A model generated the notes under the pieces. It worked only from the letters and a program-made list of their open reading frames with translations, searched no databases and was not told the origin of the DNA. Positions 1 through 7,465 of a DNA stretch of 11,742 nt are shown one piece after another. Source of the DNA: Bacteroidota bacterium (lineage in GTDB: Bacteria; Bacteroidota; Bacteroidia; Bacteroidales; FEN-979); the NCBI GenBank assembly GCA_026391755.1, contig JAPLDN010000372.1:1-11742 (forward strand), written 5' to 3'. The position numbers and the translations under genes were made by a program. Numbering within the stretch: position 1 is the first letter of the stretch; every line of letters starts with the position of its first letter.

Positions 1-1128
1 CATTCCGATATTTATTGAGAAGTGGATAAAAAATAGTGAAGCGACCCCGTAACCGTAAAGGCGGCTGAATTTTGATCTTTGCCTTTCTGCATTCAGAACA
101 ATCCTGATCATCAATCCGAGAAATAAGGCAATTACTATTAACGAGCCTGCAAAACCATGTTCTTCACCCACGGTACAGAAGATAAAATCGGTGCTTTGTT
201 CGGGTACGAAATTATACTTGGTTTGGGTTCCCTGCAAAAAACCTTTGCCCCAGAATCTTCCCGATCCGATTGCGATGAGGGACTGGTTTACGTTATAACC
301 TGCCCCTTTCAGGTCGGTATTATTACCTAGTAAGACGTTGATTCTCTGTCGCTGATGATGTTCCAGGATATGGTTAACGGTATAATGGACCGATAAAACG
401 AAACCGCTTGAGGCCAGGAATATTGAAAGGATGATGAGTATTTGCCGGATCCGGCGTTGCGAACGGAGATATAACAAAACCGACATGACAAACAGCGCAG
501 CTATAAGAATGAATTTATTGACGATAAGAGCAAGCACTCCCAGCACCGGCATGGCAATCAGGGCCAGGAGGACGAACCCGGTGAGCCCGGCCCGGTAAAG
601 GACAAGCACAAAGCAGATAAAAACCAGTGCCGATCCCGTATCATGTTCGAGAAGGATACATAAAGCGGGCAGTACTATGATCAATACAGCTGTCGTCAGT
701 TGGCGGGGGTTTTTTATATTCCTGTCGAGGGAACCCAGGAACTTCGCAAGGGCAAGGGCGGTAGCCATTTTGGCGAATTCGGCAGGCTGGATGCCAAAAC
801 CCCCTATTGCGAACCAGGATTTGGACCCCGCGATCTCCCGGCCGGCAAAGATCACGACGATGAGCATGGCCAGGAAAAAACCGTAAATGAAATAGGAGAA
901 CTGCGAGAAGAATTTCGGTTCAATGATTATAATGGTGACAGCAAGTACCAGCGACGCCAGGATGAAAACCATCTGCTTGCCGTATTTCTGGTGCATATCG
1001 GTGATATGCTGGTGGCTGTCGTTGTAAACTGCAGCATAAATATTAAGCCAGCCCATGAGAACCAGGGCCAGGTAGAGGATGACCATCACCCAGTCAATCC
1101 GGTAAAAAATGCCCTTTTCCGCTTTCAT
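1..1128 (-). CDS. rodA: Rod shape-determining SEDS glycosyltransferase RodA, C-terminus outside window
   Basis: RodA polymerises lipid II into glycan strands during side-wall growth, working in the inner membrane with PBP2. The first 376 codons are visible and are alternating hydrophobic segments typical of the SEDS (FtsW/RodA/SpoVE) family. Family landmarks are SKSWFAIGGFGIQPAEFAK near residues 102-120, EHDTGSALVF near 161-170 and PEQSTDFIFCTVGEEHGF near 309-326. The Asp in STDF (about D314) corresponds to the catalytic Asp of the family. The visible part ends at INIGM, so roughly the last 50 or more residues lie beyond position 1. The gene overlaps the end of mrdA by 35 nt, indicating translational coupling. 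An in-frame ATG at 1137, directly after a TAA, is an equally possible start that adds three residues. No Shine-Dalgarno sequence is evident. Confidence 0.93.
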   Translation of the reverse strand, partial: MKAEKGIFYRIDWVMVILYLALVLMGWLNIYAAVYNDSHQHITDMHQKYGKQMVFILASLVLAVTIIIIEPKFFSQFSYFIYGFFLAMLIVVIFAGREIAGSKSWFAIGGFGIQPAEFAKMATALALAKFLGSLDRNIKNPRQLTTAVLIIVLPALCILLEHDTGSALVFICFVLVLYRAGLTGFVLLALIAMPVLGVLALIVNKFILIAALFVMSVLLYLRSQRRIRQILIILSIFLASSGFVLSVHYTVNHILEHHQRQRINVLLGNNTDLKGAGYNVNQSLIAIGSGRFWGKGFLQGTQTKYNFVPEQSTDFIFCTVGEEHGFAGSLIVIALFLGLMIRIVLNAERQRSKFSRLYGYGVASLFFIHFSINIGM

Positions 1129-2959
1129 GTTTAACATTTATTCCATGGATAAGGTCCGCATTCATAATGCGTTCTTCCAGGTCTTTTCTTTTTACTGTCC
1201 GCCTGAGATACTTTTCTATCATAAGACTGGCGACCGGTGCTGCCCATTCTGCCCCGTAACCGGCATTCTCGATAACAACAGAGATGGCAATCCTCGAATT
1301 GAGCTTAGGCGCAAAGGCTATAAAAATAGAATGGTTCTTCCCGTGAGGGTTCTGGGCAGTACCGGTCTTCCCGCAAAAATCTATACTGTCGATTTTCGAG
1401 GCACGTGCGGTTCCCTCCGAAACCACATCCGCCATCCCTTCTACAACTATATCAAAATAGGCGGTATTGACAGCTGTGACTTTCTTTTCCCTGAAACCGG
1501 GGTTTAGCGAATCCTTTTTTCCTAATGCCCTGATAATATGGGGCACATAATACCAGCCCCGGTTGCTGATGGTTGCTGCCAGGTTGGCCATCTGCAGAGG
1601 AGTGATGCCGATCTCTCCCTGTCCTATTCCGAGTGAGATGATGGTCATGGAATGCCAGCGGTCCTTGCCATGATACTTGTCGTAATAGGCCGGGGTAGGT
1701 ATATTCCCGTTCACCTCGCCCGGCACATCCAGGCCGAGTTTTTTCCCCAGGCCGAAACTCATCACTTCTTTTCTCCATTTCTCATAGGCCTGGCGTGTAC
1801 TTGTGTAGACAGAGTTATCGATGATGGACCTGAAGACCCTGCAGAAATATGTATTACAAGAGATCTGTATGGCCCCGATCAGGTTCAGGGGCGAAGGATG
1901 AGAATGACAGCCCACCATTTTGCCGTTACCTAAACTGAACCCGCCAGGGCAGCCGTAAGTAGTTGTTGGGAAGAGAACGCCTTCCTGCTGCCCAACCAGG
2001 GCATCGACAAGCTTGAAAGTGGATCCCGGCGGATACATAGCCATCAGTGCGCGGTTGAACAAAGGCTGATATACAGTATCGAATACAAGGTTCCTGTAAT
2101 TCTTTTTCCTGATATTGCCCACAAGGAGGTTTGGGTCGTACGAAGGGCTTGTGACCAGGCAGAGGATCTCACCCGTGGACGGTTCAATGGCTACGATGCT
2201 CCCTTTCTTCCCGGCCATAAGTTTTTCCCCGTATTCCTGCAGGTCCTCATCCATGGAGGAATACAGGTCGGTGCCAGCATAAGCAAGGGTATCATACTTT
2301 CCATCCTGGAAACTCCCTTTGTCACGGTTCAACACATCCACTACCCTGATCTTCAATCCTTTTTCTCCCCTGAGGATGTCCTCGTAGGATTTCTCGATCC
2401 CGTTAATCCCAATATAGTCGCCCGATTTGTAATAGGGATCGGATTCAATGACATCGGGACCGGCTTCACCTATATATCCGAAAGTATGAGCGGCTATGGA
2501 ATAGGTATATTTACGCAGTGTGCGGGACTGGACAAAGAATCCCGGGAAACGAAACAGCTTCTCTTCAAGGAAACCATAGTTTTCGCGAGTAATCTGGGAT
2601 TCGAAAATGGACTGGCGGTAAGGGGAATAATTACGCGCCTTTTCCAACCGCCTTATATATTCATACTTATCGATACTGAGCAGGTGGCAAAGCTCCATGG
2701 TATCGACATTCTTAGCCTGCCTGGGAATGACCATGAGATCGTAAGCCGCTTCGTTGTATACAAGCAATTTCCCGTTACGGTCGTATATGAGCCCTCTTGC
2801 AGGGTACTGGGTGATATACCTGAGAACATTGTTATTCGCCGAAAGTATGTACCTGTCGACAAGGATCTGGACATAAAATAGCCGTAAAACGAAAATCAGC
2901 CCGACAGTAAGGAATATTCCTATGATAATCAACCTCCGGTAAGCAAGTACCCTCTCCAT
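1094..2959 (-). CDS. mrdA: Penicillin-binding protein 2, elongasome transpeptidase
   Basis: This is a class B penicillin-binding protein that crosslinks peptidoglycan during elongation as the partner of RodA. The 621-aa protein has one N-terminal membrane anchor (about residues 9-30), a PBP dimerisation domain starting at the ARGLIYDRNG motif (54-63), and a C-terminal transpeptidase domain. The three active-site motifs are intact: STFK (S313, K316), SCN (S368-N370) and KTGT (531-534). The length is normal for PBP2. The start follows the upstream lipoprotein stop by only 6 nt, and the 3' end overlaps rodA by 35 nt, so the three genes look like one transcript. The catalytic motifs and the neighbouring rodA favour PBP2 over the division paralogue FtsI. 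The C-terminal tail of about 35 residues after the transpeptidase domain is charged and not conserved as far as I can judge. Confidence 0.95.
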   Translation of the reverse strand: MERVLAYRRLIIIGIFLTVGLIFVLRLFYVQILVDRYILSANNNVLRYITQYPARGLIYDRNGKLLVYNEAAYDLMVIPRQAKNVDTMELCHLLSIDKYEYIRRLEKARNYSPYRQSIFESQITRENYGFLEEKLFRFPGFFVQSRTLRKYTYSIAAHTFGYIGEAGPDVIESDPYYKSGDYIGINGIEKSYEDILRGEKGLKIRVVDVLNRDKGSFQDGKYDTLAYAGTDLYSSMDEDLQEYGEKLMAGKKGSIVAIEPSTGEILCLVTSPSYDPNLLVGNIRKKNYRNLVFDTVYQPLFNRALMAMYPPGSTFKLVDALVGQQEGVLFPTTTYGCPGGFSLGNGKMVGCHSHPSPLNLIGAIQISCNTYFCRVFRSIIDNSVYTSTRQAYEKWRKEVMSFGLGKKLGLDVPGEVNGNIPTPAYYDKYHGKDRWHSMTIISLGIGQGEIGITPLQMANLAATISNRGWYYVPHIIRALGKKDSLNPGFREKKVTAVNTAYFDIVVEGMADVVSEGTARASKIDSIDFCGKTGTAQNPHGKNHSIFIAFAPKLNSRIAISVVIENAGYGAEWAAPVASLMIEKYLRRTVKRKDLEERIMNADLIHGINVKHESGKGHFLPD

Positions 2960-2965
2960 AGCTGT

Positions 2966-3493
2966 TTATGGCCTTCTGACAACAATCTCCGGGGTGAACA
3001 CCACATTGCTTTTATGCAAGGCACGGTCATAAATGAACATCGAGAATTGAATTGTGTCGTAGACCGGGTTTGGGTTCAATGGGATCGTATCGACTATATA
3101 CCCTTTGATGGCTTTGTTGGGATCATCGGGAGTAAGGTAAGGTATACGGGCGTTAAGTGAAGTGAAAAGTGTTGTGTCCTTTATAAAGATGCCGTTCTTT
3201 TTCTCGTACAGGTCGATATAGTAGTTGTAGAAATAAATGCTGGTACTGTCGAATGGAGGATAAAGATCCCAGGTGTGCAGGCCGATATCCCCGTCACCGT
3301 CCTGGAATGTAATGGTAAGTATGCCTTTTTTCGCGATCTTCGTAGTGTCAAACATATTGGTATACCCGGCAAAGGCGATCTGCGGAATATCGGAATAAGA
3401 TTCCCTTTTCATGCAGGAAGAGAACGTGATGATACAGAATGCAATCAGAAGAGAATATAAACCGGCTGTGCTGAATTTCCCTTTTGCCTCCAT
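2966..3493 (-). CDS. Small secreted lipoprotein of unknown function upstream of mrdA
   Basis: This 175-aa protein has a positively charged N-terminus, a hydrophobic stretch (about 11-24) and a relaxed lipobox FSSC with the candidate lipidated cysteine at C27, so it is probably membrane-anchored in the periplasm or on the outer membrane. After the cysteine there is a DGDGDIG motif (65-71), reminiscent of Asp-rich calcium-binding loops, followed by a beta-rich, aromatic-rich region. I recognise the style of a lipoprotein common in Bacteroidota genomes but cannot name a function. The ATG at 3493 is chosen because it directly precedes a signal peptide. The open frame continues upstream, but only through a tandem repeat and antisense to the neighbouring gene. 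It lies 6 nt before mrdA, which suggests cotranscription and perhaps a role at the envelope. Confidence 0.8.
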   Translation of the reverse strand: MEAKGKFSTAGLYSLLIAFCIITFSSCMKRESYSDIPQIAFAGYTNMFDTTKIAKKGILTITFQDGDGDIGLHTWDLYPPFDSTSIYFYNYYIDLYEKKNGIFIKDTTLFTSLNARIPYLTPDDPNKAIKGYIVDTIPLNPNPVYDTIQFSMFIYDRALHKSNVVFTPEIVVRRP

Positions 3494-3512
3494 GGGATGC
3501 TTCAATTTTTGA

Positions 3513-3520
3513 TACCTTTG
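3513..3520 (+). promoter_or_regulatory. Possible -7 element for the LuxE-like gene
   Basis: The plus strand reads TACCTTTG, an exact TAnnTTTG match, which would start a transcript near 3527 running through the repeat tract into the gene at 3635. The nearest upstream TTTTG (3482-3486) is 26 nt away, longer than usual, so support is weak. It interleaves with the opposite-strand -7 element at 3529-3536, so the two promoters could not be occupied together. Confidence 0.3.
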
Positions 3521-3528
3521 GACCCCTG

Positions 3529-3536
3529 CAAAGATA
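3529..3536 (-). promoter_or_regulatory. Candidate -7 element for the lipoprotein-mrdA-rodA operon
   Basis: The minus strand reads TATCTTTG, an exact match to the Bacteroidota TAnnTTTG element, placing a start of transcription near 3522 and giving a leader of about 30 nt before the ATG at 3493. No clear TTTG occurs at the -33 distance. That region falls inside the heptanucleotide repeat. Confidence 0.45.
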
Positions 3537-3546
3537 GAGAAAATAC

Positions 3547-3623
3547 GTGAACCGTGAACCGTGAACGGGAAGCCGTAAATCGTGAACTGTGAACCGGGAG
3601 CCGTAAATTGTGAACCGTGAACC
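3547..3623. repeat. Degenerate heptanucleotide tandem repeat (GTGAACC-type), 11 units
   Basis: Eleven consecutive 7-nt units begin at 3547. Six are exactly GTGAACC or differ from it only at the last base. The others are variants such as GGAAGCC, GTAAATC, GGGAGCC and GTAAATT. Variants recur in the same order, giving a 28-nt higher-order unit (3554-3581, 3582-3609, then a partial third copy from 3610). The tract fills most of the divergent intergenic region and ends 12 nt before the ATG at 3635. Confidence 0.9.
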
Positions 3624-3634
3624 GAGACTTTGAA

Positions 3635-4627
3635 ATGGCAGCAGAAGACCTGAGAGAAAAGATCTTTAACATAGCCGGTGGTTGCAGGTTCAATGAACTT
3701 GCACTCGAGGTTTACAGGTTTCAGTATGAAAACTGCATGGTTTACCGGGAGTTTGCCGATGCCTTGTCGCGCAAGCCGGTCAATGTGCATCAGGCTGAAG
3801 ATATTCCATTTCTCCCTGTCGAAGTATTTAAATCGAGGGAGATAATCTGTTCCGGCATGAACGTGATGCGGGAGTTCAGAAGCAGCGGGACGACAGCTTC
3901 GGTCCCCGGCCGGCATTTGCTGGCCGATCCTGCAATGTATGATGATTCCCTGCTGAAGGGATTTACACTGGCCTATGGGGATCCGTCAGAATATACATTC
4001 CTGTCCCTTACCCCGGAGCCTGAAGAGAATAAGACCTCCTCGCTCATCTACATGATAAATCAACTCATGCAGCAAAACCCGGACAGGCTTCATGGGTTCT
4101 TTCTCCATGACATTGAAGGCCTGAGAAACCGTTTGCCGGGGCTCGCACCTGCATCGGGAAAAACGATACTCATAGGCCTTACTTATGCCCTTCTGGATTT
4201 TGCCGAAAAATATCCCGGCGAATATCCGGGTCTTATCGTTATAGAAACCGGTGGCATGAAAGGCCGCAGGAAAGAGATTACCCGCCATGAACTTCACGAC
4301 AGGCTTAAAGCGGCTTTCTCATCGGCAGAAATACATTCTGAATATGGCATGACTGAACTGCTGTCGCAAGCCTGGTCGGGCCAGGCGGGTTTATACAGCA
4401 CTCCACCCTGGATGAAGATCATGATACGCGAGATAAACGATCCCTTTTCATTTTGTGTCGCCGGTCGCAGCGGCGGGATCAGCATCATAGACCTGGCCAA
4501 CCTGTTTTCATGCAGTTTCCTTGCCACCCAGGATCTTGGAAGGCTTCATGACGACGGACGTTTTGAGGTGCTGGGGCGGTTTGATTCAAGTGATCTCAGG
4601 GGTTGTTCACTTATGATACAGGAGTAA
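3635..4627 (+). CDS. LuxE-like acyl-protein synthetase / adenylate-forming enzyme
   Basis: This 330-aa protein resembles the LuxE (acyl-protein synthetase) branch of the adenylate-forming superfamily, which activates a carboxylic acid as an acyl-adenylate and passes it to a thiol or other acceptor. Visible motifs in order are SSGTT (83-87, the phosphate-binding loop), ETGGMKG (204-210), EYGMTE (236-241, which contacts the adenylate), TQDLGRL (298-304, with the ribose-binding Asp) and GRFDSSDLRGCSL (314-326, hinge). It stops just after the hinge, so it lacks the mobile C-terminal domain of full acyl-CoA ligases, as LuxE does. C324 near the C-terminus is a candidate acyl acceptor by analogy with LuxE. 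No luxC or luxD partner is nearby, so the substrate is unknown. The ATG at 3635 is preferred over an in-frame GTG at 3617 that lies inside the tandem repeat. The 3' end overlaps the convergent gene by 17 nt. Confidence 0.75.
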   Translation: MAAEDLREKIFNIAGGCRFNELALEVYRFQYENCMVYREFADALSRKPVNVHQAEDIPFLPVEVFKSREIICSGMNVMREFRSSGTTASVPGRHLLADPAMYDDSLLKGFTLAYGDPSEYTFLSLTPEPEENKTSSLIYMINQLMQQNPDRLHGFFLHDIEGLRNRLPGLAPASGKTILIGLTYALLDFAEKYPGEYPGLIVIETGGMKGRRKEITRHELHDRLKAAFSSAEIHSEYGMTELLSQAWSGQAGLYSTPPWMKIMIREINDPFSFCVAGRSGGISIIDLANLFSCSFLATQDLGRLHDDGRFEVLGRFDSSDLRGCSLMIQE

Positions 4628-5267
4628 GGATCTCTGCAGAATCGTTTTTTGGTGAATTCACCAGCTTCGAAATTTTATATGCTTTCATTTTTTCTGCCGG
4701 ATAAGGTTTCAGCAGGTCTATAAGTTCCGACTCGGGCAAGGGGGATAGCCAGCGTTTCTCATCGGCCTGGGCCAGAATTACCGGCATCCTCTCGTGTATG
4801 TCATGCATGAGTTCATTCGGAGATGTTGTAAGTATTGAGAAGGAATGAATGATCTCCCCGTCGGTGGTAGTCCATTGGTCCCATAATCCTGCCATGGCAA
4901 ATGGCTTCTCATCCTTCATCAGTATTCGGTAGGGATCCTTTTCGCGGTCCTTCGTCCACTCAAAAAAACTGTTTGCCGGGACCAGGCAGCGCCTGCATCT
5001 GAAAGCATTTTTATAAGAAGGTTTTTCGGTAATGGTCTCCGAACGGGCATTGATAAGCTGATAGCCTATCGACTTATCCCTGGCCCAGGAAGGAATAAGC
5101 CCCCAGCGAAAGAAACTGAGCTCATCCGGTGAATGGTTTGAGATCACGGCAAGGTCCTGGCCCGGGGCACAGTTATACCTGGCCTTATAGATGGCAGTCC
5201 TCACTCTCACCCCAAAGCGTTCTTCTATAAGTTCATCAACCACTGCAAATGAATACCGGCCGCACAT
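4611..5267 (-). CDS. SRAP-family abasic-site processing protein (YedK/HMCES type)
   Basis: SRAP-domain proteins bind abasic sites in single-stranded DNA and form a protective thiazolidine crosslink through the cysteine exposed at the N-terminus after Met removal. The 218-aa sequence starts MCGRYS, giving Cys2 as the nucleophile. It carries the other conserved active-site elements: NARSET (N73), FFEW (E103) and HERMP (H158). Length and motif spacing match YedK/HMCES proteins, and the start is fixed by the required Cys2. It overlaps the convergent LuxE-like gene by 17 nt and is divergent from the membrane-protein gene at 5335, sharing a 67-bp intergenic region. A TAnnTTTG-like element with one mismatch (TAACTTTA, minus strand, 5287-5294) might serve as its -7 box. 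Older annotations call such genes SOS response-associated peptidase, but no LexA-type site is visible to me. Confidence 0.93.
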   Translation of the reverse strand: MCGRYSFAVVDELIEERFGVRVRTAIYKARYNCAPGQDLAVISNHSPDELSFFRWGLIPSWARDKSIGYQLINARSETITEKPSYKNAFRCRRCLVPANSFFEWTKDREKDPYRILMKDEKPFAMAGLWDQWTTTDGEIIHSFSILTTSPNELMHDIHERMPVILAQADEKRWLSPLPESELIDLLKPYPAEKMKAYKISKLVNSPKNDSAEILTPVS

Positions 5268-5305
5268 GTCGTAAAGAATAACAGGTTAAAGTTAGGAATT
5301 TTTTT

Positions 5306-5313
5306 TATTTTTG
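5306..5313 (+). promoter_or_regulatory. Candidate -7 element for the DUF2339-like gene
   Basis: TATTTTTG matches TAnnTTTG exactly and would start transcription near 5320, about 15 nt before the ATG at 5335. No TTTG is present at the -33 distance, and the site lies in a T-rich run where chance matches are more likely. Confidence 0.35.
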
Positions 5314-5334
5314 ATTCCTAAACCGACTGATATT

Positions 5335-7461
5335 ATGGAAGAACCTAAAACCGGGTCCTCCAGGCACAGGCACAGGCAGCATGGCAGATCACAGCATTCA
5401 GGCAAGGCCAATCCTTACAGGCGGATTGAATCGGTCATCACAAAACATCTCCTGAAGGTTATCGGATTTATCTTCATACTGGTTGTGGCAGGGTATTCGG
5501 TGAGTTCTCTCGATAAACTCAGGGGTGTTGTGAAGCAACTAATATCGCATGAAACAACGGGACAACATCCGGGAGTTACATCTGCAACCGCAGTGAGTAT
5601 GGCATCTGTCACCGCTTCTTCAGCCTCATTTAACCCTGGAGACATAAAAATGATGTTCATTTTTTGCAGCCTGATCACCCTCTTTTTCGCTGCTTTGCTG
5701 TTATTCTCGATCAGGATCCGCCGAAAAGAAATCCCGAGAATAGCAATCATTGTATTTTATGCCCTCGCTTTCATCCTGGCAAGGAAATATGGATGGCAGA
5801 TCCATTTTTTGTTTCCGATGATGCTGATCTTTTCGGCATTGATCTTTTTTTCGGGAATCAGGTTGCATTCGACGATAGCAGGGAAATGGAATTACCTCGT
5901 CTGCTGGGGTTTCTTTTTCATATGGTGGGCACTGAAAATAATACTGGGCGGGAGGGCCGGATTCCCCTGGGAATTTTTTGTCTACGGTGGCCTGTTCTAC
6001 CTTCTGTTTTTATACATGGGGGCATACGGTGCATTCAAGGGCCGTCACAAGTTTTCGGAGTATACCGGGATTGGCCTTATTATCCTGAACAGTACTGTAT
6101 TTTACCTGATGGGGATCATCATTTTTATAAAATTCAGGCAGCCTGGCTATGCCTGGATATTCTCTCTTCTTCTGGCATCAATCAACATTGGTATTTTAAT
6201 CCCGGCTGCCAATGCCGGCAAAAAGCTTGAGGCGGGTCCCTATGTGTTTCCTGCCATGGTGATCCTCAGCCTGATCTTTCCCTTTATATTCCAGGCAAGC
6301 GCCATTATCCTCTTCCTCGCTATCCTGTCAAGCCTCCTTCTTTTCTATTCAAAATACAGCGGTGACAGGGTGGCAGTTCTCACAGCTTTGCTTTCCATAG
6401 TCGTTATGCTGCTGGTTTACTTCAAAGACTGGGTGTTTCTTTACCTTCCGGCTGCTTTTCTCGGAAATGTGCTGGATAACCCGGCGATGATGATAAAAGG
6501 ACTGGTTGCCGGGCTGGTGATCTTCCCGGTGATGATAATCGACAGCAGGCTTGTGAGGAAGCTGCACGTTGATTTCTCGAAAGAATGGTTCAGCCGCAGA
6601 AGCTACCAGAAATTGTTTAAAGGGATCAATCTTATCGTATTATACCTTTCAGGGTTCTGGATAGTAAACTATTTTGTGCTTGTGCTGTCAAAGAACCCCG
6701 ATTTGAATTATATGAGCTGGTTCGGATATAATTGCCTCTTCTTCATTATTGTTATTCCTGCGCTCTGGTCCCAGAAATCCCAGTTCCTCGCCGCAGCTGT
6801 CGGGTTTGCTTTGTTTTTTTCACTTGCATATCCTACCCTGATCCACTTTACCACCCTGAACCTTAGAAATACGGTATTGCAGCATGAGCAACTTTCAAGG
6901 CTGGCTTTCTGGTTTCATTATCCTGTTGTATTATTTTTTATTGCCGAACTCATATTACTTGAGATATTTCTAAAGAGAGCCTTTGAAAAAAGTTCAGTAG
7001 TCATCAGGATTTTCACCATGTACATCCTTGGAATGGGTCTTTTTATTTTATTGTCCGAATATGATCATTTTTCCATCTGGACAGGTTTGAGGCGTGGTAT
7101 TACAATTGAAGAGATCGCCCTCGCGAACAGGGTTATTCCATATACCATAATCCTTCTTGCTTATTCTGCTATTATACTGGGGGCAGGGATGGTAAGCCGT
7201 AACCGGCTTCTGCGCGCAGCCGGACTGGTTTTCTTACTGGGCACTCTTGTTAAAATGCTGTATATAGATGTAAGGGCCTTATCCGGAACAACACGCTCGC
7301 TTATGTTGTTCACGGTCGGGTTGATTGTGCTTACCCTCTCGTTTATGTATCCAAAGCTGAAGAGTTATTTCAGGCACCGTGAACACGAAGCTAAGGGCAT
7401 AAGCAGACGTCACAGGCACCATTCCCGCAATAAGCCCGTCTCAAACCCAGGGGAGCTGTGA
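5335..7461 (+). CDS. Large multi-pass membrane protein, DUF2339-like
   Basis: The predicted 708-aa protein is almost entirely hydrophobic, with roughly 18-20 membrane segments by eye. The first is near residues 40-56. It is followed by a Ser/Thr/Ala-rich, probably extracytoplasmic loop (about 57-104), and packed helices then run to about residue 668. The C-terminal part (NRLLRAAG, LGTLVKMLYIDVRALSG, then SLMLFTVGLIVL) resembles the end of DUF2339 membrane proteins, a family without known function. Both termini carry basic, histidine-rich tails: RHRHRQHGRSQH near 10-21 and HREHEAK with RRHRHHSRNK in the last 40 residues. The ATG at 5335 is chosen over an in-frame TTG at 5311, which overlaps the candidate promoter. 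The gene ends 4 nt before the convergent rsmI stop. Transport, envelope or polymer-related roles are all possible, and the sequence does not decide between them. Confidence 0.65.
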   Translation: MEEPKTGSSRHRHRQHGRSQHSGKANPYRRIESVITKHLLKVIGFIFILVVAGYSVSSLDKLRGVVKQLISHETTGQHPGVTSATAVSMASVTASSASFNPGDIKMMFIFCSLITLFFAALLLFSIRIRRKEIPRIAIIVFYALAFILARKYGWQIHFLFPMMLIFSALIFFSGIRLHSTIAGKWNYLVCWGFFFIWWALKIILGGRAGFPWEFFVYGGLFYLLFLYMGAYGAFKGRHKFSEYTGIGLIILNSTVFYLMGIIIFIKFRQPGYAWIFSLLLASINIGILIPAANAGKKLEAGPYVFPAMVILSLIFPFIFQASAIILFLAILSSLLLFYSKYSGDRVAVLTALLSIVVMLLVYFKDWVFLYLPAAFLGNVLDNPAMMIKGLVAGLVIFPVMIIDSRLVRKLHVDFSKEWFSRRSYQKLFKGINLIVLYLSGFWIVNYFVLVLSKNPDLNYMSWFGYNCLFFIIVIPALWSQKSQFLAAAVGFALFFSLAYPTLIHFTTLNLRNTVLQHEQLSRLAFWFHYPVVLFFIAELILLEIFLKRAFEKSSVVIRIFTMYILGMGLFILLSEYDHFSIWTGLRRGITIEEIALANRVIPYTIILLAYSAIILGAGMVSRNRLLRAAGLVFLLGTLVKMLYIDVRALSGTTRSLMLFTVGLIVLTLSFMYPKLKSYFRHREHEAKGISRRHRHHSRNKPVSNPGEL

Positions 7462-7465
7462 GACG

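Noticed and set aside
677..1134. Plus-strand open frames opposite rodA
   Set aside because: They are antisense to a clear RodA coding sequence and resemble no protein family.
3494..3916. N-terminal extension of the lipoprotein frame to about 316 residues
   Set aside because: The extra part runs through the heptanucleotide tract and antisense to the LuxE-like gene, producing a heptapeptide-periodic sequence. The signal peptide begins at 3493.
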